A DNA stretch of 64,000 nucleotides from JAFANK01 sp036741695 (GTDB lineage: Bacteria > Vulcanimicrobiota > Vulcanimicrobiia > Eremiobacterales > Eremiobacteraceae): contig DAINRU010000004.1 in the NCBI GenBank assembly GCA_036741695.1, positions 1-64,000 of the forward strand, written 5' to 3'. A program made the translations under genes and the position numbers. This document shows positions 1 through 9,094 of this stretch, piece by piece (position 1 is the stretch's first letter; each line of letters opens with the position of its first letter). Under the pieces are notes generated by a model. It saw only the letters and a list, made by a program, of their open reading frames with translations, had not been told where the DNA came from and made no database searches.

Positions 1-1287
1 ACCATCGCGGGCGCAGCGGATCCCAAGGAAGGCCTGCCGGAAGCGACGGCGGTAGAAATTTCGGAAGCTCGTCCGCACAAGACTGCGGTCGGTGAACCAC
101 GAGCCGCCGCGCGAGACGCGGTGGTCGCCGTCGAACCACGCCTCCGAATACTCTGGGTACGGATAGGGAACAAAGCCGGAATAGCCGCGAAACGGCGACG
201 ACGTCCACTGCCAGACGTTGCCGATCACGTCGTTGAGCCCAAGCGCGCTCCCGTTCTCCGGGTGCGAGCCGACAGGCGTCGTCCCCCACGCGCGCTCGCC
301 AAGGCCCGGCGCGACGGGATCGTCCCCCCACGGATAGCGTCGCATGACGCCGCGTGCAGGATCCCAGGCCGCCGCGATCTCCCACTCGGATTCGCTCGGC
401 AGTCGCTTGCCGCGAAACGCCGCATATGCCTCCGCCTCGAAACACGAGACACCGGTGACCGGTGCGTCGTCGCGCAACGCGGTCACGGCGAAGAAGCCGC
501 GCTCCTTCCAGGGGGCGCTCGACCAGTAGAGCGGCGCGACGGCGCCAGCAGATTCCTTCCAGGCCCATCCGTCGTCGCTCCACAACGAGCGATTCGAATA
601 GCCGCCCGAGCTGACGAATTCAGCGTATTCGACGTTCGTCGTCAGGTCGCGATCGATCGAGAATGATGCGACGTCGAGTGCGTGCTGCGGCAGTTCGTTG
701 TCATAGACGAAGCCTGCCCCTGCGACGCCGCCGATCTGCGCGCGCACGGCCGGCACGAGGATCTCAGCTGCCGGCGCGGCCCTCCGCCCGTCCAGGGGTG
801 CAGGTCCGCGCTTTTTGCTTGTCAGCGGCAGTGCTTGAAGCACGAACGCGACAGTCTCCTGATGCTGCAATTCGTGCTCGAGCACGAGATCGAGCGCATA
901 GCCAGGGGTCAGCGTGCCGTTGTTTTCTTTGGCATCGAGGTCAGCGGATTCCAAAAAACGTTCGACGCGGCGCAAGGTCTCGGCGAGGTATGCCTCGATC
1001 TCGCTGCGCGCGGGCAGCACCTTGGCCTCCTCGCGCGGCGTCTTGATCGGGTCGAAGTGCACGTCGTAGGTCGGGTTGATGCTGGACTGTCCTGCACAGC
1101 GCTGCAGCACCCAGTAGTTTTGGTACACGCCGATGTGGGCAAGATGCCATAACAGCGGACGAAAACCCGGCATCGGTTCGGACCGCAGGACTTCGTCGGA
1201 GGTCGCCCAGTCGAAAAGTTGAAGCGTCAGCGTCCGTATCGATCGCAGCGATTCCCGTCTCGCGGGCGCGAGGCTCTGCGTGCTCAT
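1..1287 (-). CDS. egtB: EgtB-type sulfoxide synthase (DinB_2 + FGE-sulfatase), 3' end cut by window edge
   Basis: Likely the iron enzyme that joins a cysteine-containing thiol to hercynine in ergothioneine synthesis. It was read by translating the minus strand from the ATG at 1287; the frame stays open to base 1, so the last residues lie outside the window. The N-terminal DinB-like half has WHLAH near residue 47 and HELQHQET near residue 140, which supply the three-histidine iron site typical of EgtB. The C-terminal half (from about residue 240) is a formylglycine-generating-enzyme fold with GVSCFEAEAYAAF, RLPSESEWEIAA, GNVWQWTSS and RGGSWF. It is divergent from a glutamate-cysteine ligase with only 17 bp between the two start codons. 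Other EgtB-like enzymes (OvoA type) share this layout, so the exact substrate is inferred from the neighbour. Confidence 0.88.
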   Translation of the reverse strand, partial: MSTQSLAPARRESLRSIRTLTLQLFDWATSDEVLRSEPMPGFRPLLWHLAHIGVYQNYWVLQRCAGQSSINPTYDVHFDPIKTPREEAKVLPARSEIEAYLAETLRRVERFLESADLDAKENNGTLTPGYALDLVLEHELQHQETVAFVLQALPLTSKKRGPAPLDGRRAAPAAEILVPAVRAQIGGVAGAGFVYDNELPQHALDVASFSIDRDLTTNVEYAEFVSSGGYSNRSLWSDDGWAWKESAGAVAPLYWSSAPWKERGFFAVTALRDDAPVTGVSCFEAEAYAAFRGKRLPSESEWEIAAAWDPARGVMRRYPWGDDPVAPGLGERAWGTTPVGSHPENGSALGLNDVIGNVWQWTSSPFRGYSGFVPYPYPEYSEAWFDGDHRVSRGGSWFTDRSLVRTSFRNFYRRRFRQAFLGIRCARDG

Positions 1288-1304
1288 CGAAGGACGCTTA
1301 TCTG

Positions 1305-2624
1305 ATGCAACAGCCGAATCCTCGAAGCTCTCATGCATCGGCGACCCTCGCCCCGGATGCGCTTGACCTTGACGCGGCCTGCGCCTACATCCAGCGCAAC
1401 GCCAAACCGCGTTCGCAGTGGCGTATCGGCTTGGAGTACGAGCTGATCGGTTTCGAAGAGCGCACCCTCGAGCGCATCAACCACGCGCGTGTCCAAGAGC
1501 TGCTCCGTTCGCTCAGCGCGCGCCACGGCGTGCCGTCGCTTGAAGACGGCTCCATCATCGCGTTGCGCATGCCCTACGGCGACGTGACGCTCGAGCCCGG
1601 CGGCCAGATCGAGTTCTCCGGATTTCCGGAAGCGACGCTTGCCGACAACGAGCGCGGATTGCAACGCTTCATCGCCGATCTGCACGAGCACGCGAGCGAG
1701 CGTGGGATGTTCTTCGTGGCGCTCGGCTTCGATCCGCTGCGCAATCTCGACGAGCAATCGTGGATCGAGAAGCGACGTTACAGGATCATGCGGCCCTATC
1801 TGCGCGGTCGCGGTGGTCACGCCTGGGACATGATGACGCGCACCGCTTCGATGCAGGTCAGCGTCGATTACAGCGACGAGCAGGATCTAGGCCGCAAGTT
1901 CGTGTTGGGCAATCGGCTTGGCCCGATCATCGCGGCGATGTTCGCCAACTCGCCCTTCGCGGGTGGTGTGGAGACTGGGCTCAAGTCGACGCGCTACGCG
2001 GTCTGGCTCGATACCGACCCCGATCGCACGGGTCCGGGCCCGCTCTCGCTCGCAACGGCGTTTGACCTGCGCGAGCACGTCAAGGCAGTGCTCGACATCC
2101 CCACCTTCTATCTCGAACGCGACGGCGAGCTCTTGCCGCACGCCGGCCAGCGCTTGACGGAGATCGACGACGCGCGCATCGGTGACTTCCGCGCTCTGCT
2201 CAGCATGGTCTTCACCGAGGCCAGGATCCGTGAGTACGTCGAGATGCGCAGCGCCGACGGCGGGTCGCCGCGCGACGCGCTCGCGCTCATAGCATTGTGG
2301 AAGGGCCTCACCTACGACTCGAACGCGCTCGACGAGGCGTTGGAACTTGCGCCGCGTCTGGATCGTGCGGGATTCCGTTCGCTGCAGATGGCGGTCGCAC
2401 GCGACGCGCTTGCGGCTCGCTGTGAAGGGGTCGACGTCTTGGTCACGGCACGCGAACTCGTCGCTCTGGCGACCGCAGGGTTGTCGAGGATCGCGCCCGC
2501 CGACATGTGCCGGCTCGACGCGCTGGCGCAAAACGTCGCCGACGGCGTCTCGCCGGCGGACATCCTCATCAAAGATAGCAACTTCGACGTGGCCCGCGCC
2601 ATCCGCGCGAGCTCGGTGGCCTAA
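1305..2624 (+). CDS. egtA: Glutamate-cysteine ligase, GCS2 family (EgtA-like)
   Basis: A 439-residue ATP-dependent ligase that should make gamma-glutamylcysteine, the thiol donor for the ergothioneine route. Family features are visible: GLEYELIGF near residue 42, the long central stretch with MMTRTASMQVSVDYS near residue 180, and the FVLGNRLGPIIAAMFANSPF block near residue 200. Length is normal for GCS2 proteins. It diverges from the EgtB-type gene, and the shared 17 bp leaves no room for separate conventional promoters, so transcripts must start inside each other's 5' ends or the annotated start is slightly upstream of the real one. The GCS2 family also includes glutathione-pathway enzymes; the egtB neighbour is why EgtA is favoured. 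Confidence 0.85.
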   Translation: MQQPNPRSSHASATLAPDALDLDAACAYIQRNAKPRSQWRIGLEYELIGFEERTLERINHARVQELLRSLSARHGVPSLEDGSIIALRMPYGDVTLEPGGQIEFSGFPEATLADNERGLQRFIADLHEHASERGMFFVALGFDPLRNLDEQSWIEKRRYRIMRPYLRGRGGHAWDMMTRTASMQVSVDYSDEQDLGRKFVLGNRLGPIIAAMFANSPFAGGVETGLKSTRYAVWLDTDPDRTGPGPLSLATAFDLREHVKAVLDIPTFYLERDGELLPHAGQRLTEIDDARIGDFRALLSMVFTEARIREYVEMRSADGGSPRDALALIALWKGLTYDSNALDEALELAPRLDRAGFRSLQMAVARDALAARCEGVDVLVTARELVALATAGLSRIAPADMCRLDALAQNVADGVSPADILIKDSNFDVARAIRASSVA

Positions 2625-2634
2625 GACCGGCGCT

Positions 2635-3300
2635 TCAATCGAGCTTCGCGACGAGGAAGGGCTTCGTGGTCGGCGTCTGAGAGCCGCCGGCCTTCTCCAC
2701 GGTGATGGCCACGATCGCGCCCTTGACGGGCGTCTCCGGAATATCGACTGACCCGGCACCGCTCGCGTCGCCTGAGAAAGCCGGCTCCGGTTTCGGCGCC
2801 CCGCCCGGCGCGATCAACCAGGCTTGATACTGTTTGCCGGCGGGCAATGGCGCAAGGCCTGTTATCTGCATGCGCAAGACGCCGCCCGCCAGCGTCACCG
2901 TTCCGCTCGCATGACAGGCGATAGCACCCGGAGCGCAGGTCGCAGCCCAGCTCTGCTGCGCGGCATGGTGGGTGTTCCACCACAGGCCCACCGCGATGAG
3001 CACTGCGGCAGCCGCGACGGCCGGGACGAACCACGAGCTGCGCCGTGCACGTTCGATCGGGACCGGCTTGGCCGGCAATGACGCGAGGATGCGATCGCGC
3101 AAGGCGGCCGGCGGGCTCTGCGCCGCGGATAGTCCGATCGCGGCGCTCGCCGCCCGCGCGATCTTGAACTCTTCGCGGCAGATCGCGCACTGCGCGAGGT
3201 GTGCGCGGACTTGGGCGCACTCGCCCGTGGTCGCGTCGATCGCGCCGACGGCGTAGGCGGCGACGAGGTCGAGCATCGCGTCGTCGTGTGGTGTCATCAT
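2635..3300 (-). CDS. Anti-sigma factor, RskA-like, with zinc-binding anti-sigma motif
   Basis: A 221-residue membrane anti-sigma factor that should hold the ECF sigma factor encoded just upstream. The ATG at 3300 forms an ATGA overlap with the sigma stop codon, which fixes the start and implies translational coupling. The N-terminal domain carries HLAQCAIC (H-x3-C-x2-C), the zinc anti-sigma signature. One transmembrane helix follows near residues 87-105 (WFVPAVAAAAVLIAVGLWW). The extracytoplasmic C-terminal part (about 120 residues) matches the RskA pattern, with PAGKQYQAWLIA and GAIVAITVEKAGG. It converges on the ligase gene with a 10 bp gap. The signal that triggers release of the sigma factor is not visible. 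Confidence 0.9.
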   Translation of the reverse strand: MMTPHDDAMLDLVAAYAVGAIDATTGECAQVRAHLAQCAICREEFKIARAASAAIGLSAAQSPPAALRDRILASLPAKPVPIERARRSSWFVPAVAAAAVLIAVGLWWNTHHAAQQSWAATCAPGAIACHASGTVTLAGGVLRMQITGLAPLPAGKQYQAWLIAPGGAPKPEPAFSGDASGAGSVDIPETPVKGAIVAITVEKAGGSQTPTTKPFLVAKLD

Positions 3301-3875
3301 GCCATCGCCTGTCGCTGCAGGGTCTCCCACAGCCTGCGCAGCCCCGTCCGGATGCGGCTCTTCACCGTTCCGAGGGGCGCGCCGACGCGGGTGGCGACCT
3401 CGCTATACGAAAGTCCCTGAAAATACGCCTTCTCAATCGCATCGCGCTGGTCGTCAGGCAGCGTGCGCAGGGCCTCGACCACCGCGCTCGACTGCAGCCT
3501 GGAGAAAACCTCGTCCTCGAGATCGTTATCAGACGCGACGTCGCCGGGCATCTCAGGTTCGCGGGTGCGGACGGCGGCGCTGCGCACGATGTCGAGCGCA
3601 GCATTTCGTGCGACGCGAGAGATCCACGCCGCGAAGTTTCCGCCGCCAAACGCTTCCGGTTTCGCCCACAGCATGGTGAAGACCGATTGGGTCACGTCCT
3701 CGGCCTGCGCCGGATCGTTGAGGATGCGCCTGGCGATACCATAGACGAGCGCCGCATGCCGGTCGTAGAGGGCGGTGAAGGCGGCTCGGTCGGAGACCTG
3801 CATGCGTGACATAAGGCTGCGCTCGTCGCTCACGGCAGGCGACGCTTCTTGCGCCCGTACGGCGAAGCCTTGCAT
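3297..3875 (-). CDS. ECF sigma-70 family RNA polymerase sigma factor (SigK-like)
   Basis: A 192-residue alternative sigma factor. Region 2 is near residues 25-95, with FTALYDRHAALVYGIARRIL, DVTQSVFTMLW and FAAWISRVARNAALDI. Region 4 is at the C-terminus, with ALRTLPDDQRDAIEKAYF and the helix-turn-helix LSYSEVATRVGAPLGTVKSR. The ATG at 3875 gives the usual ECF length. The open frame continues far upstream, but only as the antisense of the propeller lipoprotein at 3994, so that extension is not coding. No clear ribosome site precedes 3875, and ATG 3813 or a GTG further upstream are alternatives. It is coupled by ATGA to its anti-sigma factor. The pairing suggests an envelope or oxidative stress response, which is inference. 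Confidence 0.9.
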   Translation of the reverse strand: MQGFAVRAQEASPAVSDERSLMSRMQVSDRAAFTALYDRHAALVYGIARRILNDPAQAEDVTQSVFTMLWAKPEAFGGGNFAAWISRVARNAALDIVRSAAVRTREPEMPGDVASDNDLEDEVFSRLQSSAVVEALRTLPDDQRDAIEKAYFQGLSYSEVATRVGAPLGTVKSRIRTGLRRLWETLQRQAMA

Positions 3876-3993
3876 GGAGTGGAAATGCCACGAGTGGCGC
3901 GCGAGCGCGAGGGTTGTCACAACTAGGTAAACGAATCGCCAGGGCATTCGGCTTGACCGCGCCCTAAAAGCCTCGGAGGATCCACGATCAGCG

Positions 3994-5028
3994 ATGCCGT
4001 TTCCATGCCGCACACCCGCCCGGGAGCTGGTCCTCATCCTCACCCTTGCTGCGCTCGTGCCTGCCGTGACAGGGTGCAACAACTCCTCGAGCACGCCGCT
4101 GCCCCCTCCTCCTCCGCCGAACTCATCGGGTGGGATGTTCATTACGGATTTCACCAACAACTCGATATCCGGATATGGCCAGTCGGCGAACTGCAACTGC
4201 GGTCCGAGCATTTTCATCCAAGGCGGCAACACCGGCATGTCTGGGCCATTGGGGATCGCCATCGACAAGAGTGGTAACATGTACGTCGCCAACGAGAACG
4301 TCGGCACGATCACAAAATATCCGGGCGGGGCCAACGGCAACGTCGCACCGAGCTTCGCCATCGGCGGTCTGGCAAGCCCCATCGGCGTCGCGGTCGATGC
4401 CTCGGGCAACCTGTACGTCGCCAACAGCGCAGCGTCCGGCGTGGGCACGATGAGCATACAGGTGTATGCGGCGGGTTCGAGGGTGCCCAGCCAGACGATC
4501 GCAGGCCCGGCTACCGGCCTGTCAACGCCGGGATTCATCGCGCTCGATGCCGCTAGCGACATCTGGGTGGCGAACCAGACGGGCAACACCATCGAGGAGT
4601 TCGCCAACGCGGCCAACGGCAACGTGCCGCCGATCGCGGTCATCTCAGGGTCCAACACGGGCTTGAGCACGCCGCAAGGCTTAGCGTTTGCTCCCAACGG
4701 GCAGCTGTACGTCGCCATCAACAACGCCGTAGGAGTTCCGGATGCGGTGCTCGTGTTCACAAAGCCGCTGGCCGGTAACCTTTCCCCGGCGAACATCCTG
4801 TGCGGACCGAACACCGGCGTGAACAATCCGACCGGCGTGGCGGTCAACGGCCAGGGAACGCTATTCGTCGTCAACTCAGCGTTCGGAGGGACGGCCGGTT
4901 ACGTGACGACGTTTCTCTCGAACAACATCGGTGGTGGAAGCAGCTGCAGCGGCCCATTCCCCAACGGGGTCGTGGGCGGGGTCAGTACGTCCCTGCTCAA
5001 CCCCACGGGGATAGCGCTCCTCAAGTAA
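3994..5028 (+). CDS. NHL-type beta-propeller lipoprotein
   Basis: A 344-residue secreted protein with a signal peptide ending in a lipobox (AVTGC, Cys near residue 28), then a proline-rich linker and five to six repeats of about 45 residues. The repeats have the NHL pattern: PLGIAIDKSGNMYVAN, PIGVAVDASGNLYVAN, TPGFIALDAASDIWVAN, TPQGLAFAPNGQLYVA and NPTGVAVNGQGTLFVVN. It should be a lipid-anchored propeller outside the cytoplasmic membrane, binding a ligand or partner that is not evident. It is divergent from the sigma/anti-sigma pair and could belong to that regulon, but no matching promoter motif could be established. Catalytic residues were not seen. Confidence 0.85.
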   Translation: MPFPCRTPARELVLILTLAALVPAVTGCNNSSSTPLPPPPPPNSSGGMFITDFTNNSISGYGQSANCNCGPSIFIQGGNTGMSGPLGIAIDKSGNMYVANENVGTITKYPGGANGNVAPSFAIGGLASPIGVAVDASGNLYVANSAASGVGTMSIQVYAAGSRVPSQTIAGPATGLSTPGFIALDAASDIWVANQTGNTIEEFANAANGNVPPIAVISGSNTGLSTPQGLAFAPNGQLYVAINNAVGVPDAVLVFTKPLAGNLSPANILCGPNTGVNNPTGVAVNGQGTLFVVNSAFGGTAGYVTTFLSNNIGGGSSCSGPFPNGVVGGVSTSLLNPTGIALLK

Positions 5029-5120
5029 GTGACCCCACACTGAAATAGTCCCCAAGACGGGACGCCCGGCCTGATAACACCGTCCCTGAATGCCACGGAC
5101 CGGCAGGGGACTCGTCGAAT

Positions 5121-6506
5121 ATGTCCAGTCCTGGTGCGCGTGATATACGAGGCACTCGGGTCCCCAAAAAGCCACCTGCCGCCCCAAGAAAGCCCATACC
5201 CGTCATGCGCCGCCACCCAACCCCCAAACCCGCTCTGCAGACGATGAGCAACGGTCTGCGCGTCATCGCCACGCGCATGCCAAACGCGCGCAGCTTGAGC
5301 ATCGCGCTCGCCGTACGCGCTGGTTCCGTCTACGATCCGCCCAAGGCTGCCGGCCTAGCGCACTTCCTCGAGCACCTCATCTTCAAATCGACTCAGGACT
5401 TCTCGCGGCACGAACTGGCAGCCACCATGCAGCGGTGCGGCAACCGCTTCGATCCGACGACGAGCAAGGAGCTGATCTCCGTGTCGGGCACCGTGCCCGT
5501 GCGCAAGTCCGACGACGCGCTTCGCCTGGTGGCGAGCGTCGCCCAACGCCCGCTCTTCGATGCGGCCGATCTTGAAACGGAGCGGCAAGTCGTCTTAGAG
5601 GAGCTGCGCGACTGGGAAGTCGATCCGAGCAAGCGCATCGAGGCTCTCGCCGACGAGGCGATGTGGGGCAGCCATCCGCTCGGTCGCGACACGGGCGGCT
5701 CTCGCTCGAGCGTCCGCGACATCACGCGCGACCAAGTGCGCCGCTATCATCGTAAGTATTTCCATCCGGCGAACGCCGTGCTCAGTCTGGCCGGTCCGCT
5801 GACGAGCGACGACATATTCGCCGCTGCGCAGCGTCATTTCGGTGACTGGAAGGCGTCGGCGCAGGCCGGTTTTCCCAAGCGTCCGATCATCACAGCGGGC
5901 ATGCCGGCGTTCCGTCAAGGGCGCCGCTCCAAAGTGCTGCGCCGGGCGGACACGCAGCAGGTCTGGTTCTCGATCTCGACGACGACGCCGTCGTATCCAG
6001 ATGGCTATCACGCCGTGCTCCAGACGCAACTCGCGCAGACCCTCATCGGCGACGGGGATGGCAGCCGGCTGTGGGATGGTTTGCGCGAACGGCTCGGGCT
6101 GGCATACGAAGTGTATGCGACGCTCGATTTCTACTCCGATATCGGCGTGATGAGCGCCATGGCGGCGGTCGGACGGGGCCGCGCCGCCGCGGCCGTGCGC
6201 GAGACCAAGCGCATCTTGGGCGACACGGTCGAACGTGGGTTCACAAAGGAAGAAGTCGCCCGCGGTAAGGACGCTCTCGCCGCCCAGATCGATCTCATCG
6301 CCGAGTGGAACGCGTTCAATGCTGCACGCTACGCCGAGCTTGCCCTCTTCGATCAGCAGCTCGTTACGCCAGCGCAAGAACTCGCCATGCTCGAACGCAT
6401 CAGCGCAAAAGAGTTCAACGCATTCTTGCGCGACCGGCTGCGTTGGGATTGCGCTGCCGTCTGCGCCATCGGGGCAGGTCCGGCGCTCGCGGCCGTCAGG
6501 TCCTAG
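5121..6506 (+). CDS. M16 family zinc metallopeptidase (processing-peptidase type)
   Basis: A single-length M16 peptidase of 461 residues, as in PqqL/YmxG-type subunits. The inverted zinc motif HFLEH (HxxEH) is present near residue 80, and the distal glutamate falls in VVLEELRDWEVDPSKRIEAL about 75 residues later, so the active site looks complete. The second M16 half carries the RADTQQVWFSIS and DGDGSRLWDGLRERLGLAYEVYA blocks. The first ~28 residues are basic and proline-rich; a start at ATG 5205 would give a more typical N-terminus. The gene converges on the kinase-like gene with a 4 bp overlap of stop codons. The substrate is unknown. In other bacteria such proteins degrade peptides or process secreted proteins. 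Confidence 0.9.
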   Translation: MSSPGARDIRGTRVPKKPPAAPRKPIPVMRRHPTPKPALQTMSNGLRVIATRMPNARSLSIALAVRAGSVYDPPKAAGLAHFLEHLIFKSTQDFSRHELAATMQRCGNRFDPTTSKELISVSGTVPVRKSDDALRLVASVAQRPLFDAADLETERQVVLEELRDWEVDPSKRIEALADEAMWGSHPLGRDTGGSRSSVRDITRDQVRRYHRKYFHPANAVLSLAGPLTSDDIFAAAQRHFGDWKASAQAGFPKRPIITAGMPAFRQGRRSKVLRRADTQQVWFSISTTTPSYPDGYHAVLQTQLAQTLIGDGDGSRLWDGLRERLGLAYEVYATLDFYSDIGVMSAMAAVGRGRAAAAVRETKRILGDTVERGFTKEEVARGKDALAAQIDLIAEWNAFNAARYAELALFDQQLVTPAQELAMLERISAKEFNAFLRDRLRWDCAAVCAIGAGPALAAVRS

Positions 6507-7120
6507 ACCGGCGCGAGACGGTTGCCGGCGGCGATGATCAGCTCGGCTGCCGCGCCGGGCGTCAGATGTTCCGTGTTGACGATGATGTCATAGAGGCGCG
6601 GGTCACGCCAATCCGCGTTGTAGTACTGCTGCATGTAGGCGAGGCGATGCTGATCTGATCTTTTCACCTCGCGCGCAGCGAACTCCGCACTGCAACCAAC
6701 CCGCGCCTGCAGGCGCTCAACGCGCACCTCAAACGGTGCGGTGATGAACGCGCGGATGGCATCGGGGCGGTCGCGCAAGAGCATCGGCGCTCCGCGTCCG
6801 ATGACGACGAGCGAATGGTTGGCGGCATGCTCGCGGATGATGCTCGCGGTGAGCTCGACCATGCGCTCCTCCGACCAGTCGGGCAATCCTTCGGCGGCAT
6901 AGGCCTCCGGATACGCGCTCGTGATGACGCGGAAGAGCCGGTCCACAAAACCTTCGACGTTCTCGTCGCGCGCTTCTACGTAGGACGTCGGCGCGCCGAG
7001 CCTGGCGGCGACCAGATCGACGATCTGCTTGTCGAGCAGCTCGACGCCCAGGCGCTCGGCGATCCGCTCGCCGATGTCGCCGCCGCCCGAACCGAGCTCG
7101 CGTCCGATCGCGACGATCAT
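6503..7120 (-). CDS. Cytidylate kinase-like family protein
   Basis: About 205 residues from ATG 7120, which gives the family's usual beginning MIVAIGRELGSGGGDIGERIA, a P-loop of the cytidylate-kinase-like type. A GTG at 7159 would add 13 residues. Downstream features fit the family: VELLDKQIVDLVA, VVIGRGAPMLLRDRPDAIRAFITAP, and the AREVKRSDQHRLAYMQQYYNADW lid region with RLYDIIVNT. These proteins resemble nucleoside monophosphate kinases, but most are uncharacterised and are not the essential Cmk. The stop overlaps that of the M16 peptidase by 4 bp. The small gene at 7172-7498 lies just upstream on the same strand. Confidence 0.85.
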   Translation of the reverse strand: MIVAIGRELGSGGGDIGERIAERLGVELLDKQIVDLVAARLGAPTSYVEARDENVEGFVDRLFRVITSAYPEAYAAEGLPDWSEERMVELTASIIREHAANHSLVVIGRGAPMLLRDRPDAIRAFITAPFEVRVERLQARVGCSAEFAAREVKRSDQHRLAYMQQYYNADWRDPRLYDIIVNTEHLTPGAAAELIIAAGNRLAPV

Positions 7121-7171
7121 GGGGTCAGCATCGAGACGGACGCGGAGGTCCGTCGCCACATCGTTCGGCCA

Positions 7172-7498
7172 TCAGCCCAGTGCCAAAAGGTCGGGAAGGT
7201 CGGGCAGCTGCGCGAGACGCTTACCACCCTCGCGCTGCAACGTCGCTGCCGCGACCGCGCGTGGGATGCGCGCGGCATCACAATCGAGGGCGACGATCCA
7301 GCGGAGGTCGGTGCGCACGTTGTCGCCGCGCTGCGGCGCGCGCGGCCGGCCGTCTGGCCCGATGGCGGCGACGATGATCGCGCTTGGGTCGATCGCCTGG
7401 TTACGAAACCAGTCGATGGCGCCAGTCGCGTAGCGCATAAGCGAAAACGAAGCCGCTACGTAGTTGCCTTTGTGCATGGCCGTGCACAATTGCGCCAA
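7172..7498 (-). CDS. Hypothetical protein, 108 aa
   Basis: Not recognised. It is supported as real by an uninterrupted frame with the strong G/C third-position bias of its neighbours and by position, 51 bp ahead of the kinase-like start on the same strand. The sequence is a plausible small globular protein with alternating hydrophobic strands (SAIIVAAIGPDGRPRAPQR, DLRWIVALDCDAARIPRA). No signal peptide, membrane helix or metal motif is visible. The 114 bp between it and icd must hold the divergent promoters. Confidence 0.5.
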   Translation of the reverse strand: MAQLCTAMHKGNYVAASFSLMRYATGAIDWFRNQAIDPSAIIVAAIGPDGRPRAPQRGDNVRTDLRWIVALDCDAARIPRAVAAATLQREGGKRLAQLPDLPDLLALG

Positions 7499-7611
7499 CG
7501 CCTGGCCACGCCCTGCCGCGCAGCAGCGGAGGGCGCGCTTTTGGTGGCATGCAGGAGAGGAAGAGCCCCAGCTCCGTCCGGAACTGTGGGGTTCTGACGC
7601 TTTCGTGAAGG

Positions 7612-9072
7612 ATGAGCATGACGAAGAAGACGCCGATCACGGTCGCCTACGGCGATGGCATCGGCCCGGAGATCATGCGCGCCACCATCGATATCATCGA
7701 CGCCGGCGGCGCGCAGCTTGACATCGAAGAGATCGAGATCGGCGAGAAGGTCTATCTCGCCGGTAACCCGAGCGGCATCGCAGCCAGCGCCTGGGAATCC
7801 CTGCGCCGCACGCGCGTCTTCCTCAAGGCGCCCATCACCACGCCTCAAGGCGGCGGGTACAAGAGCCTCAACGTCACCACACGCACCGCGCTCGGGCTGT
7901 ATGCCAACGTGCGGCCGGCGGTGGCCTACTATCCGTTCGTCGAGACCAAGTATCCGGGCATGAACGTCATCATCGTGCGTGAGAATGAAGAAGACGTATA
8001 TGGAGGTATCGAGTACCGCCAGACCCAGCAGATGACCGAGGCGCTCAAGCTCATCTCGCGACCAGGCACCGAGAAGATCGTACGCTTCGCGTTTGAGTAC
8101 GCGCGCGCCAACGCGCGTAAGAAAGTCACGTGCTTCGCCAAGGACAACATCCTTAAGATCACCGACGGCCTGTTCCACAAGATCTTCGACGAGATCGCCG
8201 CCCAGTATCCCGACCTCGAGCACGAGTTCTGGATCGTCGACATCGGCTCGGCCAAGCTCGCCGATACGCCCGAAGCCTTCGACGTGCTCGTGCTGCCCAA
8301 TCTCTACGGCGACATCCTCTCCGACGTTGCAGCCCAGATCGCGGGCTCGGTCGGGCTGGCTGGTTCTGCCAATATCGGCGACGTCGCCGCCATGTTCGAG
8401 GCCATCCACGGTTCTGCGCCGCGTCGGGCGAACCAAAACCTGGCCAACCCTTCGGGCTTGCTGCAGGGCGCGATCCTCATGCTCGTCCACATCGGGCAGA
8501 TCGAAGAAGCCACGCGGGTGCAAAACGCCTGGCTCAAAACGATTGAAGACGGCGTCCACACCTACGACATCTATAAGGAAGGCGTGAGCCGCGAGAAGGT
8601 CGGCACGAAGGAGTTCGCGCTCGCGGTCATCGCGCGCATCGGCCAAAAACCTGTCACGCTGCCCTCGGCGAGGTATCGAGCGGCCGGCTCGACCAAAGCA
8701 GTGGCGGCGGCGACCAAGGTGCTGGCTCCTCAGGTGAAGACGCTCGTGGGGGTCGACGTCTTTTTGGACTGGACCAAAGGAAAGCCTGACGACCTCGGCG
8801 CCGGAATCTCCAAGCTCGGCGGCGACCGGATGCGCCTGCAGGCGATCTTCAACCGCGGCACGGTCGTGTGGCCGGGCGGCCTCCCTGAGACGTTCTGCAC
8901 CGACCACTGGCGCGCACGCTACCTCGCCAAGGACGGCACCAGCCTCGAGCACGGCGACCTGCTCGCGCTTCTCGGACGCATCAACGGTGCGGGCTACGAC
9001 TTCATCAAGACAGAACATCTTTACGACTTCGACGGCCTCCCCGGGTACTCGGCGGGACCCGCCGGAGGCTGA
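7612..9072 (+). CDS. icd: Isocitrate dehydrogenase, long Thermus/Rickettsia-like form
   Basis: Oxidative decarboxylation of isocitrate to 2-oxoglutarate in the TCA cycle. At 486 residues it is longer than E. coli Icd. The catalytic domain occupies about the first 335 residues, with ITVAYGDGIGPEIM, NVRPAVAYYP, IVRENEEDVYGGIEY, LPNLYGDILSDVAAQIAGSVG, and the IHGSAPRRANQNLANPSG nucleotide loop. A separate C-terminal domain of about 130 residues follows (VGVDVFLDW, GNRGTVVWPGG-like), as in Thermus thermophilus and rickettsial enzymes. A purine-rich site (GAAGGATGAG) precedes the ATG. It sits 64 bp upstream of acnA, so consecutive TCA enzymes are probably co-transcribed. Coenzyme preference cannot be safely read from the sequence. 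Confidence 0.93.
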   Translation: MSMTKKTPITVAYGDGIGPEIMRATIDIIDAGGAQLDIEEIEIGEKVYLAGNPSGIAASAWESLRRTRVFLKAPITTPQGGGYKSLNVTTRTALGLYANVRPAVAYYPFVETKYPGMNVIIVRENEEDVYGGIEYRQTQQMTEALKLISRPGTEKIVRFAFEYARANARKKVTCFAKDNILKITDGLFHKIFDEIAAQYPDLEHEFWIVDIGSAKLADTPEAFDVLVLPNLYGDILSDVAAQIAGSVGLAGSANIGDVAAMFEAIHGSAPRRANQNLANPSGLLQGAILMLVHIGQIEEATRVQNAWLKTIEDGVHTYDIYKEGVSREKVGTKEFALAVIARIGQKPVTLPSARYRAAGSTKAVAAATKVLAPQVKTLVGVDVFLDWTKGKPDDLGAGISKLGGDRMRLQAIFNRGTVVWPGGLPETFCTDHWRARYLAKDGTSLEHGDLLALLGRINGAGYDFIKTEHLYDFDGLPGYSAGPAGG

Positions 9073-9094
9073 TGCAGCAACGGACCTCTGAAGC

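Noticed and set aside
3876..4874. Long N-terminal extension of the sigma factor frame to 4874
   Set aside because: It is antisense to the propeller lipoprotein, has low-complexity composition and would triple the sigma factor length. The antisense frame is open because of the G/C-biased code.
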